From contig NC_135119.1 of NCBI RefSeq assembly GCF_050908995.1, positions 682,001-746,000 on the forward strand: a DNA stretch of 64,000 bases, given 5' to 3'. This document shows, one piece after another, positions 13,084 to 25,645 of this stretch. The notes under the pieces were generated by a model. It saw nothing but the letters and a program-made list of their open reading frames with translations, did not search any database and was not told where the DNA came from. Source of the stretch: Andrena cerasifolii. Taxonomy: Eukaryota; Arthropoda; Insecta; Hymenoptera; Andrenidae. The first letter of the stretch is position 1, and every line of letters begins with the position of its first letter. Position numbers and translations under genes: made by a program.

Positions 13084-14497
13084 AACTGCGCGAATGACGA
13101 AGGTACCTATATAGTTCTGGACGGTTTGAGGGTGAACCATCCGAATGAGGACCATCCTGGTCCTCCGCTGTGGGCGATGGTGGCCGTCGCGGTGGTGGGG
13201 TGACACCGACGGCGGGTAGGGCATCGTAGGGGCAGAACCAGCGCCGCGACGCCTCGGCATGCACAGTCGCGGCTCGAACGCCGTCCCACACGAACGTGTT
13301 GTCTTCGCGGCTCGTGCATCCTTCACAGCATCGTGTACGATGTTCGCAACTTGCTTGCCCTAAGCTCAGGATTCTCCGAGGACACGATCCCGAGAATCCC
13401 ATCACGAAGAGCTCTCGGCCGACCCTCGAAGCCGATGGACGTTTTCGAGGATTTAAGGATTATGAAGGAACAAAAAAAAAGCTAAAGTCGAGACCGCACA
13501 CCTGAATGTATACATGACCAGGGGGGGATAGTGTCCATTAAACGATGCCCAGAGATTGACAATTGTGACGTCGTTACAGTATCGGCAACCGTTATCGACC
13601 CTCCGTGTGATACCGAGGATGACAACGAGATTTTCCAAATTGCATGACACATGATCGACGAGGTCGATCGCTTTATACCGAGAACGTCGAGCGTTCACCG
13701 AGCAAAGATTGCGTTCAGATTTGGTGGGCGAATCTGACACCTGTTCTTAGATTTTCGAAAACACTGAAAACTATTACCCGAGTGTCTTTCGTACAGAAAT
13801 TTCTACAAGTGAAAGTATATTTCTCGGTACAGTGTTTCTGTTTTGAAGGAACAGTGAACATTCGTCGTAGGAACGAACAAAAGATCTTGTTGCCTTATGT
13901 CGAACGACACGGAATGTCAGAGAATGAGGATAGTTGGGTTTGCTGTAAAATTAAAAATCGTAACGATTGCGCCAGTTTCGTATGTTTAGTGCGAAATCCA
14001 GCTCCACACGAGCGCCGGTTTCATTAATGTTTCGAGGTACAGTCGCGTCGTACCAACCGCAAACACGTGTGTGCAAAGACTATTCTTTCCAATCCACTCG
14101 TAAGCGTGCACCGTCGACTAGCTATCGATCGGATGATCGAATCAATTTTATCATCCGACTGTATTAATTCAACTCCTCCTTAATAACGAGCAACACCGCG
14201 GCATAAAGCTCCGCGTACCTGCGTAATAACATCTGTCGCGCAATATTGTTGAACGGGGAACGAGCCATGAAATCAGACTGAAAGTGCATGGTCCGCGGGC
14301 TTCCATTCGCGATGGAGCAGAAAGATTAAGGATCGACTTGTCTGTGACTCGAGAATTTTGAGGGGTCTGCATCCGCGGGACGCATACCTATCAGGGAAGT
14401 GTAGAGAAACGAAGTAAGCGGCATCGCTCGCCGACAAACGATGCGCAACGACTGATAAAAGTCAGTGAAGATCGTTGAAGCAATAGGTGACAGTGTG
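12400..14497 (+). promoter_or_regulatory. CpG- and GA-rich putative promoter and 5' leader
   Basis: G+C and CpG rise sharply here compared with the AT-rich DNA before it. The plus strand is purine-rich over about 12750-13085, with many GAGAG runs ending in a near-pure (AG)n tract. GAGAG is the core of GAGA-factor sites, common at promoters of insect developmental genes. The block leads directly to the first coding exon at 14561, so promoter plus long 5' leader is the simplest reading. Open frames across it (largest 12743-13405 on the minus strand, full of Ser-Leu repeats) are low-complexity shadows. The transcription start cannot be placed. Confidence 0.4.
13051..13084. repeat. (AG)n microsatellite
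   Basis: An almost uninterrupted AG dinucleotide tract with a single T, at the end of a longer GA-rich stretch. Confidence 0.9.
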
Positions 14498-14542
14498 ATG
14501 TTGAAAATGGCGGCGACTTCCGAGTCCCAGGACAATTATTGA
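14498..14542 (+). promoter_or_regulatory. Upstream ORF in the leader of the E93-like gene
   Basis: A 14-codon frame plus stop, MLKMAATSESQDNY, with a second in-frame ATG at 14507 followed by G. It ends 18 bases before the main ATG at 14561 and lies in the same frame, so its TGA blocks N-terminal extension of the main protein. An upstream ORF this close could reduce main-ORF translation. That role is inferred from position only. Confidence 0.4.
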
Positions 14543-14560
14543 GAGACTCTCCACGAGGGA

Positions 14561-14635
14561 ATGGATTTTCAGAGCGCTATGGACACGTTTGTAGAGGCAT
14601 GGATGGCTGCTAACACGAAAACGGATCAAGTACAG
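14561..14635 (+). CDS. Eip93F: First coding exon of an E93/LCOR-like transcription factor
   Basis: The exon reads 25 codons, starting MDFQSAMDTFVEAWMAANTK and ending ...TDQVQ, then CAG|GTAAAT, a good splice donor in phase 0. The ATG has G at -3 and G at +4, a favourable context, and an in-frame TGA lies upstream at 14540. The short helix-like segment (MDTFVEAWMAAN) resembles the N-terminus of human LCOR, where a similar MIQQFAAEYTSKN segment precedes a Ser/Pro-rich stretch. LCOR is the vertebrate relative of insect E93 (Mblk-1), an ecdysone-response nuclear transcription factor that specifies adult metamorphosis. The next exon, at 27243, opens in the matching phase. The gene name is from remembered family resemblance; the exon structure is the firmer part. 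Confidence 0.5.
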
Positions 14636-16037
14636 GTAAATCATATAATCACCGCAAATGCTGCAAGGTGCAAGGCGGAGGGTTCCCATTTTTCAGCTGC
14701 TCTTTTCTCTCTCTTAAGGCGCTACCATTAAAGAAACGATTGTAATGCCCACGCTAAGATCGGTATCCGTGAAGAGCATCGTTGCGAAGTAACCCCTTCT
14801 AGCATTACACAGTCAATTTGCTACCCTACCAATTTCTGCCCTCTTGAGCACTTTCAGCTTATCACCAAGTTAATTCCTCCAAATCAATTTGCCACTTTCC
14901 GCTACATCTTGGAATACACCTTGGCCCAATAAGTCCTGTACCAGAACAAATGTGGCGGTTTCGTTACATTACACGTGCATGTGTATAATACTGTGTGTTT
15001 TACTATAGAAAAATAATATGTCGCAGTGTTGGTACATAAAATGTCAGGTTGATGCATATGAATGTTCGTTTTTACATCAATCGTCGAGTGTATGTGACTC
15101 GTTTTAACTTTCATTTCTATAGTCTTTCACACTTCCTCAGCGAAACCAAAAGTTATTCCAATTTAATAAAAATCAAATGTTCCAGAGGCCAAAAATTCTT
15201 CGCCTGGCTGTTCTCGGGTTTTCTCCTACTTCTCATTATATTGTACCTACTAACATACCTTCAGCTCCGAATTTTGAAAATTATTTTGCAAATATTTCCC
15301 ACGTTAACATAACTCTCTCCATTACTTATTCGTGTTTTCTATTTGCTTGTAGTGTTAGATAAAATGTACGGTCTTCTAACCAAAAAGCGAAGGGTAAAGA
15401 AATAACCTTCAATTAATAAAGTACCTACTTACCAGAGAACCACTATTTTCTCATTACTGTGTAAATATGAACAGCAACATGCTTCGCCATAGAACTAACA
15501 ATTGACAAAGATTTCCCTGAATATCGTTAACAATTCAATATAAAAATGCATAGAAATGCAACGAAGGAGACAAGCATAGTTTTACGTAGCAGGCACCGAT
15601 CTTCTCTAATTTAGGTACCTCTACTGCGAATGCTACATTCTCAACCGAACAGAGCAGCAATCAATCGACAAATTTCAGGAGCATTACTTAAAACGCTTTA
15701 CAAAATTTCAGGGTGGGACATAGTTCAGGTTTACATAGTGTTAGTGAAAATTCCAGTACCTATAATAAATAGTAAAAGGCTAAGCAACGGCGTGGGTACC
15801 TATACACTATACAATGCCAGAAATAAATCTCACTGCAGACTATAATTATATTTCAAGGACAATAATATTTCAACATTTTGTATACACGTTTCCCTAATCG
15901 TAGCAAATGCAAGTAATTGAGGATGAAAGGTATCACGACAAAAGAACGTAAGAAATTAAAGATACGGTGGCATTTTGAAGATACACAGAAATATGTGGAT
16001 AGCTATTCGAAGACACGAATCTCTTAGGGGGGAGGTA

Positions 16038-16212
16038 TTAAATCGGTGCAAAAGTTGGTTCGCTCACTGTTAGGTTAATGTTAGGTGTACGAAAATCATT
16101 TTTTTACTATAATCAGGGAAAATACTTTGATGAAAAAAAAACATGTGATACAGTTTTACTTTTAACAAAGACTTTGGCTCAATAAAGCGAACGAACTTTG
16201 CACCGTCTTAAA
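16038..16212. mobile_element. TA-flanked MITE, mariner-like ends
   Basis: Imperfect inverted ends: CGGTGCAAAAGTTGGTTCGCT at the left (16044 on) and AGCGAACGAACTTTGCACCG at the right, with outer arms TATTAAAT and CTTAAATA. TA sits at 16036-16037 and 16213-16214. At 175 bases it has no coding capacity. Assignment to Tc1/mariner rests on the TA flanks only. Confidence 0.6.
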
Positions 16213-19200
16213 TAATAGATGTATACGTGTGTAGTCAACGTAGGCAGACAAGACCATAGAACATGTACATGTAGATGGCTACCTACATACGTTCGACGTT
16301 CTAAAATTTCAGAGCGTTAACCGGAGCGGCGGTAGAGGATTGGGGGATAATCCTCGGTAAAACCGCGAATCGTATGTGTTGCGTGGATGGGCATACGTAT
16401 ATACGTTTACACGTGTACGTACGGGGGGTCACGGGTTCTGACCACGATACGGATGTGCCCCTGCCTTCTTCCTGTGCCACGACCACGTTCACGTTCTAGC
16501 ATTCAGTGCAATAAGACCGCATCTCCATTGACCAGTCGATCTCTTGATCGTCGGGGACTTTTGATTTTCATTTCTGACCTCTACAAATCGCACACCTTCG
16601 CGGAGCCGCGCGTAATGAAACATACCTATATCGACGTCCACTGATTCTCTCCACACAACGCTATATCGATTACAAATATTAAATGTTGGTGCGAAGTATT
16701 TGCCAGTTCCATGGAACGGTGGGATTATTATTTAGCTTCCTAGATTGGGTCCACAACAGCATACCTATTGCTGTTCCCCTCTTAATCTAATTAACACGTA
16801 CGCGACATTGATATCTGCAATAAAGACCAATTATCAATATTCTTATTTACGCCTGGCATGGTAGTAAATGTCCTCTTCCAAGGAGAAGTAACGCCAAGTT
16901 TGATGATGCCCAGGAATTCCGGGAAGCTGGAACTCAACACCCCTATACAGCCTTTCCTGCGTTTCTCCCGTAATATGCGCTTGCCTGATGTATTCCTGAC
17001 ATCAATTTGTGTGTTCAGATTAAATTCAACAGGATATAGAGGCAGCTGGCAAGATATCCTTCAGACTTCCTCCCGTTTTCCGCGCACGTATATTTGCACG
17101 TTTAAAAAACGTGTAAACCTTGTCGCGCATTTGTTACAGCGGCGCGAAATAAACGGCAGAGTCGTAAATAATCCCGTAACACAGTTAGACTCCGGTTTAC
17201 CGAGGAGTCGCGAGGTTTCCTCCCTTAGATCATTTTTACTTAACAAGCACGGGGGCGACATTCAATAGCATTGTAAATACGGTCTCTGGCAAACGTTTGA
17301 ACCGCTCCATCCCCTACTAGGGTCCTCTAGGTCCGGAAAAGACAATAAATAATAGGCAGGTCTAGTTTCGCGAGTAAATGAATTCCAATTTCTGCCTTAG
17401 TTGTTGGGATAGAAGTACCTGTCTATAAGCGAAAGATTAATAACGTAGCGCGAACGTATGTACGAATGGTGCATAGTTGCGAGCTGTACCTATAACTTGA
17501 GAAAAGGTAGAAGCTTTGTTAGCGATCACAGCAATTACTTTCAACTTAAGGCACCTCTTCCTAAAAATACCATTCAAAAGCACACAATTATTTTAATGAT
17601 TCAAAAATATCTTCCGCGAGAAACTTACAATTAGGTATATTCCAATGGTTTCAATCTGGAGTGTTACATGCGAGTAAAAATGCTCGTGAGCATATCCGCA
17701 AACTATTTAAAGACCATTAAAATCTCGAGGAAAGAATTATTGCGAGTAAGCTGCCTATCAATTACCTACAGAATTGGAAAGCTATAAAAAAAGAAGCGTC
17801 GAAACTATGGAAAAGAACTGTCAACCCCCCAAAAGCAATGTCCTCAGCTATGCCTACCATCTGAACTGAATTCTACAAGCTAAAGAGAGGGATTTAGAAA
17901 ACACCGTGTAGGTATATCCTCGAGCGCTGTCTAATGAACGCTGTAGCTTAAGGAGTTCGTGGATTTCGAGATAACGCTAATAAATTTTGGATATTCGAAA
18001 ATTCCAGCGACAGGAAGCGCATTCCGATACTGAATGTCGCGCCCTTGCCGCGTTTTACGCAGGGATATGTAGTAATGGCGTGGCCACGCACCGAGGCCAC
18101 GTGTGTAGTACTCGAAAGTGCGTACCTACATGCACGTCCAAGGATAGGTTTGAGACACGCATGGTCACGGTATTTGACCACCCCAGCTACCGGAATGATT
18201 GTAATCCATCTATCCGGCCACCGAAGCCGATACATCAAATGCACGTAGAACTTTTCTCGTCCCTTTTCCTGGCTGCCCCTTACCCTGTCTTGCTGGCACG
18301 CTACCTCTTCCAACGAACATACCGTAAATATCTCATCGATATTAAATTTATGGCAATGTTGATATTCAGTTCCACGTCCTACCTAGGTATGTAACTTTCT
18401 TAGTAATTACACTGCCGATGGCGCATTTCAATATCAAATTTCCCACGACCCACTCTAAAATATTTTTGTAGTTAACGTCTTTGCCACTCAGCAGAATTCC
18501 AAATGGAAGTATCCTACGAAACAGGTGTCGTAAAAAACTCCTCTTTAGACAGACAAGCTGACGGTAGATTTAATCTCCAGTTGTGTTACATCGAAGCGAG
18601 TTTCCGTTTGTAATAACCGCTGGTGGAAAGTAAATGTTGAGGGATGAATAATATAGTACAGAATGTCACATCGGACGCAATAATTATAGTGGGCGTATTT
18701 TTAATTGAAATACATCGGCGGGCAGGAAAAGGAGAGGCGAGAGTTATGACGCACAGCTTTGTCACGTGTGTTGTCACTTACACTGAATTTGGCTGTTCGT
18801 TATGTAAAAACCTTGGCAGGGTGGGTTACGATAGTAGAGATGAAGAAGATACACCTTTTTTCTGTTTGTAAATTCGTGTTCTTTCTGTGCTGTGGATTCC
18901 TTTTTAATCGCGAATAGAAGCCAGCGAACGTGCGGTAGCACGGCCAGCAATTTATGTAACGTAGGTAATCGTGGAAGCATCAATCCGCGGATTATCTAGC
19001 GCGGGAAGAGGGCCAATTATTGTACGTGGATATCGGCCATCTGATATTTCGATAAGCCTGATTAGAATGTTGCACGATTAACGTGAACCGCGGAGACATT
19101 TAATTCCACTCTATCGATGTTCGATAAAGACAGATATTACATTGGTCAATGTTATTCAGCTGACCACTGGGTCTTTATCGCGGGGAAGAATTTAACGGGA

Positions 19201-20899
19201 CTCCGTTTTCCCTTAATTGTTTATAACGAATTGTCGTCGTGTGCAACATTAATTCAGGCCCAAGCCGACACTTAGCCACTGATTCGACTGTCAAACATGC
19301 CACAGACTATTTAAAGTGTAAGAAACCAGTTCGCAACAAGTCGCCGACTTATAAACTGCTCCCTACGTTAATAAACACTGAAATATCGTAGCAATAAAGG
19401 AAATCGAAACGTACGATTCAGATACTGACTTAGGTAGCCCTTAGGGGCTACAAGTTTTGAACGTTGTTTGGTTTAATCTCAGTGTATGAAATCTCTTACG
19501 TGCCTGAGCTTTTAAATCAGCCCTGAACACGGCTATCTTCGCAATTGATTGGTTACTAATTTTATTCAGCGCACTTATAGGGTATAGGGTTCTAAGTTAT
19601 TTCTTGTGGACGAATTAAAAAGATTGTATCTTCTGACCTTACATATTGATTCCTTACACAAAGCCAGAAGATTCTAATATAATATTGCAGTTTTCTCGTA
19701 GCAGCGCAAGCATAAATTATCATTATAAATCATATTGCGCGAGTAATTGTATGGAATTCGTGCGGAAGAGGGGGGAAGAAGCTTGCGATACCTTTTCATG
19801 CAAATTGCAGAAGGCGAAAGGGACCTATCAAAATTAGCAGGTCCAGGTGGTAGGAATAAAACGCCAAGTTCGAGGAAATAATAAAGAGGGTTGGATAGTG
19901 TGCTCGGTAATTTACGCGCCTGGCGTATGTTGGAAAAGGGCCGACACGAAAGAGGCCGCGAAATTTTTAATAGGAACAGGGCAGCAATCTAGACGGTTAT
20001 GGAAGCTGACGCATGCAGAACTCCGACATGGACCTACATTCAATTACCAAATATTGTAGGCCGGCCGTTTCTGGTTCGATCTTACGTAAGCTCGTTAGAA
20101 AGACGAGACTGGAATCTATCTGGAAATAAATTCCTGGAACGGCCGGGACCCTCGCTCGTTACAGGATCGCGCGGAATTTTACATTGCTCGACGATTAAGG
20201 TTATCATCTTAACGGGAAACACCCGAGCAGGAAACGTCGTCGACGCGTATCTCTGTTACACCCGGTAGATAAGCTGATCCGCCGATAAACGATGTCAAAC
20301 CGTTGTTTGCGATGCTGGTATTAATTCGTGGTGATGTTGCGTTTTGCGAACGGGCACCGTGCGCTCGTACAGACTTTTTTGTAGTTCTTCTTCGTAATGA
20401 CTCGAGAAAAACGATTAATTATGATTTATTTCGACGGTGCGACTGGATTTGAAATTATCATCGACCGACGAACAACGCGACATGCCTAATTGCAAATCAT
20501 GAATCTGGTTTGCAAAACTAGTATTAAATTATTTATAGAAGTATCTATATTCCCTCCATAAGACAAGTGCTTATAACGAACAATAACTGCGCCGTTTAAA
20601 CTGTTATTAGTATACAAGAACAGAGACTTGAATTTCGTTTTTCATGTACACACGCAAAGTTTGAGCCAATAAGAATTATAATCTTCAAAACTTACGCGTA
20701 GATTATTAATTTTTTCTCACAAAATTTGTAATCAATTAAACAGCAATAACGTTGATTCGCGTCAGATTTTTTAACGAAGTCTCTGTAACGATGGAAAGTT
20801 CACGCAATTCCCCGCGTCTATCACGTTACAATAACACTATATTTTAAAGAGGTAAGTGTAGGAAACGAATAAGAAGAGACGGGAGCTCGATAAACAAAA

Positions 20900-21760
20900 T
20901 ATTACACCTTCGTATCGGTTTGAAAATCGCACGGAGATTCCAGGTAACATAAAGGCAACATCGCTCAGCGAACGGTGCATCGTGCATCCCCTTTCGCGTC
21001 ACGTCCAAGTTACCGCGATATCACTTGGGGCGTTAGCCGGATAAGCCGCTAACCCCATCCACCTGTTGCCCCTTCTTATGTGTTCCTGCTTACAGGCTCG
21101 CGTTCATCCTCATTCCTCGCGTAGAAGCGAGCCAAGGGCCCGTCATCCTCGTCCAACGCACGCTTACCTTTGGGCTTCGCTTTCCTCCCTCATCCACTCC
21201 TTTATACTTGTACATATACACCTACACATGCACATACTATATACATACAGTACATTACTACGTACACCTACCGGTGTCGGGCTTGTGCTCCTTTTCCTTT
21301 TCTCGCCACCTATACGGTGTTCTCGTCGTGCTCGCTCCTTCCACGTGCTCCTCCCTCTACACCACCTCCTTCTCGTAATCACGCTCTTCCTTTCTTCTCC
21401 TCTTCTTCCCTCCCTCGCTCCGGTTCCAAGCCCGGGTCTTCAGCGGTCTGACGTGTTTTTTGCGAGTGCATACCTCGAAGCAGCTCCCGAAACAGTAGCT
21501 GGTACCCCGGTACAGTCCGGACCAGTGAAAAAATCAGCAACCCGAGCTGGGACCCGATCGGATGATCGACCGCGATCGCAGAGTATTTCGTCGTTATTTT
21601 CCTGGGATTCATTTTATTATTGCGCCCAAGCAGCCGGGTCCGGTTGGACTCCGGGGGTAGCGTTCTCGTCTAATGTGCTAGAGACCGCTTAGGCGCGATG
21701 GTGTGTTTGTACTAAACAATTCCCCGTGTACTTGCCGCGTTACAGCATGCCGGATTTTGT
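20900..21760. promoter_or_regulatory. GC/CpG-rich island inside the intron
   Basis: A block richer in G+C than its surroundings, with a CT-rich stretch at 21340-21420. A 208-codon frame (21066-21692) and others on both strands are open, but none shows a domain and the reading is Ser/Leu/Pro-rich as expected from CT-rich DNA. It could be an alternative promoter or untranslated exon of the surrounding gene. Nothing in the sequence settles this. Confidence 0.3.
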
Positions 21761-23953
21761 AAAGGCATGCGGCGACGAAACGATGCTGAAGCGAGAGCCT
21801 GTATCGTTTAGTTTGTCACGCTAAGTGATCGTGCGAAGAGGAGTGAGAATGTACCTAATCTGTGTTTCGAAATCTGGCGAAGCTTTGAGTAGTTACCTCC
21901 CAATTATGTAAATTGCGAGTATAAAATATTATCAAGTAGGAATTGAAAAAGATTTGATTGTGCCCATTGGCAACGCAGAGCGTACCTACCTATACGGTTT
22001 AGAAATTATGCGATTAAAATGTGACTTATGTTTTTATCAGATCTCTGAGTTTTCAAGAGTCCAACTAATCTTATCCAAAGTTCGATCTGTTGATTGAGAA
22101 AATACGAAATTCTATCCGCAATGAAGTAGCAAAAGCTTCAAGCACTTAACATGAACCGCAGAGGGAATATTTTTAAGTACTTTATGATCATAGCTGCTTA
22201 GCCAACTATCAGATATTATCGAGTAGTATAAAAATCTTACTACTTTCTTCTTTTAAATTAACATCTTAATCAAATCTGCAATGGTACAAATATTGTAATG
22301 GTAAGAATGTAGCTGGTGTACAGTGAAGATGTATTTTTCTGTAAACGTCAAGTAGAACACCTACCTATCTTGTAAACAAGTTTGCGTGTAGAATCATCCA
22401 TTAGTAAGTACCTATATACGAAGATTATTCAAATACCTATGTACATACTGAAATATTGATTGATTGATTATGCCATTTTTCTTCTGAATTCAATCAATTA
22501 CATTATCTATTACATTTCTATTATTTATGGCATGACACCTGAAAACATTTCCAGCACTAGTTGCTAATGAAATCATGCTTTGCAGGAAAAATTATTCGCT
22601 ACAAAAGAAAAGTAGTAAGTAGGTACGTATAGGTACTAACTCCTGTACATTAGTGTTACCTTCGTTACATGTCATAATGTTGTTGCGCAACACCTTCCCC
22701 GATTTAATTAAGTGAATATTCACATAAGTTTAAGAATATCGAGTAATCTCATCGTGCATCGACATCGGGCTGGTGAAAATGAAAATAGCAGTCCCTCGGT
22801 AAATTTGATAATCTAACGCGATACCTGACAATGAAGCTTAAATAAAAAGCGACGTCGCGATGTAACCTACGATAAACCGTTGAAGGATTAAACGATTTCC
22901 CCTTGTGGCGTGGTCGTCAAGTTCCACGGAAGCGTCATCGACGATCCAGTTTCGAGACAACGAAAACTGCCGCGGTGCATTTCGCACTTCGGCCGTAGTG
23001 TAGGATTGTCGCATTCTGGGCCCACTTGACCCTCGTTAACACCACGAACGGCTTAGCCGTTAGTGTTAAGTTCAGTTCACTCATACATAAATCTAAGTCT
23101 CCGCGCTTATGCCTTAGCAGGCCTGTGTCGGAATTGAGCACGTGTTCAGATTTCATCGGTGATAACGCTTAGATCATCCGGCTTATTCGATACGACCGTC
23201 GCGTCGCGTCGCGGCTTCGACTAAGTAGTACGTTCTGACTGTCCTCGTCTCATCTGTATTAATGATGAAATTATTGCGTCGCTCCCATTGCGTCTATTAT
23301 TAAACATGTACAATTAATTGAAATTTCTCCTGTAATTCCGCGACGTCATATTCCCACACGCCGTGTGGCAACATTTTAGACGCAAAGGAACTTGGGGACT
23401 ACATTCAAGTCTTCGAATATGTATAGGGAAGAGTCATGCAGTACCGACCTGCCTACTGTACCGACCAAAGCTAGTTCTCGCTTCTTCGACCAGATATTAG
23501 CACTTTATTTGTATTAACAAATGAAAATCACAATTCTCTGTAACCTTTTTTCGGGGTCATATTGTTTACTCCATTGCTCTCGATGTTCGGAGGCATTAAA
23601 CGTATTCGTTGATATTCAGTGGGTTAAAAGTTATTTTTTAAAGTTAATCTTGTGTTTCTCATGTGAATAAATGATTTTGTTCTGTTATATATACTATGTC
23701 TAGTCTATTAAATTTACGAAAACGCGCTAGTTTTGCAATATTTTTTGTACATAATATATCATGATCTAAAATGTTTCCCCGTGTTTGTCGTACAGTACCG
23801 ACCACCCAACTGTCGCGCAGTACCGACCAATAGACTGTCAACCAGTAGAGACCAAATTTTTCTTACCTGTAAGTTCAATCTGTTAGCAACTCAGATTAAT
23901 TTATAAGATGTTCATTTAGCCTTCCTTCTACCTTGTCCCGCAGAAAAAATTAA

Positions 23954-24351
23954 GTAAATAAGGATAGGTATGATAACCTAACAAGCAGGAAGGTAGGATT
24001 TAATGGAGAAGTTATCCAGTGTGTTATTTGCAAGCAGAGTTGGGAATTAACTAAATAAAAAATTATTTAAATAGGGATCAAATAAAAGTTACTTTAACTT
24101 TAGATTATTCCACGAATAAAGTTAATTCTTTTATTCGACGAGAATTTATTCGATGAATAAAGTTAATTTTTTATTCGTTATTCGAAATTTTATTTAAATA
24201 CAAATTTTGCCCATTTCTGTTTGCAAGGAATCATTTGATAAAAATTGGGTGCAGTGTACCGAATGTGAAGGTTCAGTACACATCAAATGCACAGATCAGG
24301 AGAATATTAATTAAGTATTACACTTGCGATGTTTGTACAAATAAAATTTGA
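23954..24351 (+). pseudogene. Degenerate pogo-like transposase C-terminus with PHD-like finger
   Basis: With the insert at 24035-24219 disregarded, the frame reads through a C-x2-C (CVIC), then ten residues including NWVQ, a C-x2-C (CTEC), and HIKC. An in-frame TAA follows, then in another frame a final C-x2-C (YYTCDVC) and a TGA at 24349-24351. The pattern C-x2-C...C-x2-C-x4-H-x2-C...C-x2-C is a PHD-type finger. Such fingers are known at the C-termini of some insect pogo/Jerky-type DDE transposases. The catalytic part is not recognisable upstream. A homologous NWVQCT finger lies in 50336-50575. It is dead: insertion, stop codon and frameshift. Confidence 0.6.
24035..24219. mobile_element. 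Small hAT-type MITE inserted in the transposase remnant
   Basis: The ends CAGAGTTGGGAA and GCCCATTTCTG are imperfect inverted repeats. They are flanked by an exact 8-bp duplication, TTTGCAAG, at 24027-24034 and 24220-24227. An 8-bp target duplication with CAG ends is the hAT signature. The body is AT-rich with repeated TTATTCG/CGAATAA words. A larger relative with the same ends lies at 48113-48653. Confidence 0.85.
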
Positions 24352-24628
24352 AAAGAATCTTGTATCGTACCAATTAAATGCCTTTTTATTAACAATGTTA
24401 ATCATTTAGACCTAAAAATCTACTATTTTAATAGTTGGTCGGTACTGGACGACAATTTTTTGTTTCCTAGAAATTACAACTTTTTTACTTTTGCGAATTA
24501 TCAATTGTTATCATTAAATTTTACAAAAATAATTTCCCTCCTCTTATTAAGTTCCATCTATACTACAAACACGTTTTTGAATTTCTATTTTTATCGACTC
24601 TACCCCAAGATATAACAAAAAAACTTAC

Positions 24629-25062
24629 AAAGGAACATCCAGAACCCGGAAATTCAAAAAAAATTCTGAAACTTCGTGAATATATAGGGAATTTCCCCCT
24701 GATTACAACGCATTTTTTGTTTGCTGCCCAAATTCACTCTAAGGGCGTGAAATTGACCCCTGAAAATCCGGTTATTTTCCAATTTTCTGTTATAACTGGT
24801 GAACTGTAAAATAATTTGTATACCAAATGATAGATCTAATTAAAAGAAATAACTTTTGTCTCGAAACTTTTTTTCTATTTCTTACATTTCGCGAGTTATA
24901 ACACAAAAGCGGAAAATAGCCGAATTTTCGGGGGTTAATTTCACCCCCTTCGAGTGAATTTGGGCAGCAAACAAAAATTGCGTTGTAATCAGGAGGAAAT
25001 TCCCTATATATTCACAAAGTTTCAGAATTTTTTTAATTTTCGGGTTCGGGATCTTCCCTTGT
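24629..25062. repeat. Foldback (long inverted repeat) within element C
   Basis: Two arms of roughly 180 bases, reading AAGGAACATCCAGAACCCGG at the left and its imperfect complement at the right, pair around a centre near 24840. The arms include a GGGGTGAAATT/AATTTCACCCC motif, which also appears in the foldback at 41272-42003, suggesting one family. It has no coding capacity. Confidence 0.7.
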
Positions 25063-25439
25063 TAGAGCGGTCGGTACTGCACGACTCTCCCTTATGTGTT
25101 AAAAATTACGTAAATGGATAGAATATAAAATGTAGTTTGGTTATAGGGTAACAATACCTAAGAGTGTCTTTAATAATTGTGGTATTTAATTTCTTCTCTT
25201 CTGTTTATACGTGGCACAATAATTGATTAGATTTGCGGTGCACAACACAATGCACACAGTTGAAACACATTCTTTTCTGCCTTAATGATTCTTCAACGTT
25301 TCACAGTATGGTTTGACAGAGTATGCCATGTTCTGTAGTCTTGTTAACATTCTCTATCGTCATTTCTTAAAATACTTCTAACATATTTAGAAAATGTATT
25401 GTTCATTTGACTCGAATGATTGTATTTGAGGGAATTATG

Positions 25440-25645
25440 TGCCTACTAGCTTTAGTACTCGGCTTTACCCGAAATTTAGATTCTGATTTTATAAAAAAAA
25501 ATTCTGTGAAAATTGTCATATTAATCTGGATTAGTTAGGCATAATGAGCTGGAATACATTTCGTGACCCCAGAGTTTACCACTCGATAGTTTTTAGGCGA
25601 CAGACAAACACACAAAGACTTTCTACTTTATATATTAAGATATGG
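25440..25645 (+). repeat. Possible retroelement 3' tail fragment
   Basis: The segment CTCGGCTTTACCCG through ACAGACAAACACACAAAGAC to TTTATATATTAAGATA resembles the 3' tails of some insect non-LTR elements, by general appearance only. No coding region, poly-A or target duplication was found. Confidence 0.25.

Larger units (their letters stand above)
23426..25092 (+). mobile_element. TA-flanked pogo-like element C, with two nested inserts
   Basis: The left end GGGAAGAGTCATGCAGTACC and the right end GGTACTGCACGACTCTCCC are imperfect inverted repeats, flanked by TA at 23424-23425 and 25093-25094. The phrase CAGTACCGACC recurs near 23441, 23457, 23795 and 23819, and inverted near 24437. Inside are a transposase C-terminal remnant (23954-24351), a small hAT insert (24035-24219) and a foldback (24629-25062). 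It is one of several elements with the same TA-GGG end style. Confidence 0.75.

Noticed and set aside
12743..13405. 220-codon minus-strand frame
   Set aside because: It is the complement of the GA-rich tract, reads Ser-Leu repeats, and overlaps several other open frames. No domain or splice context.
21066..21692. 208-codon plus-strand frame
   Set aside because: Lies in a CT-rich, GC-rich island where stop codons are rare. Low-complexity Ser/Leu/Pro reading with no recognisable domain.
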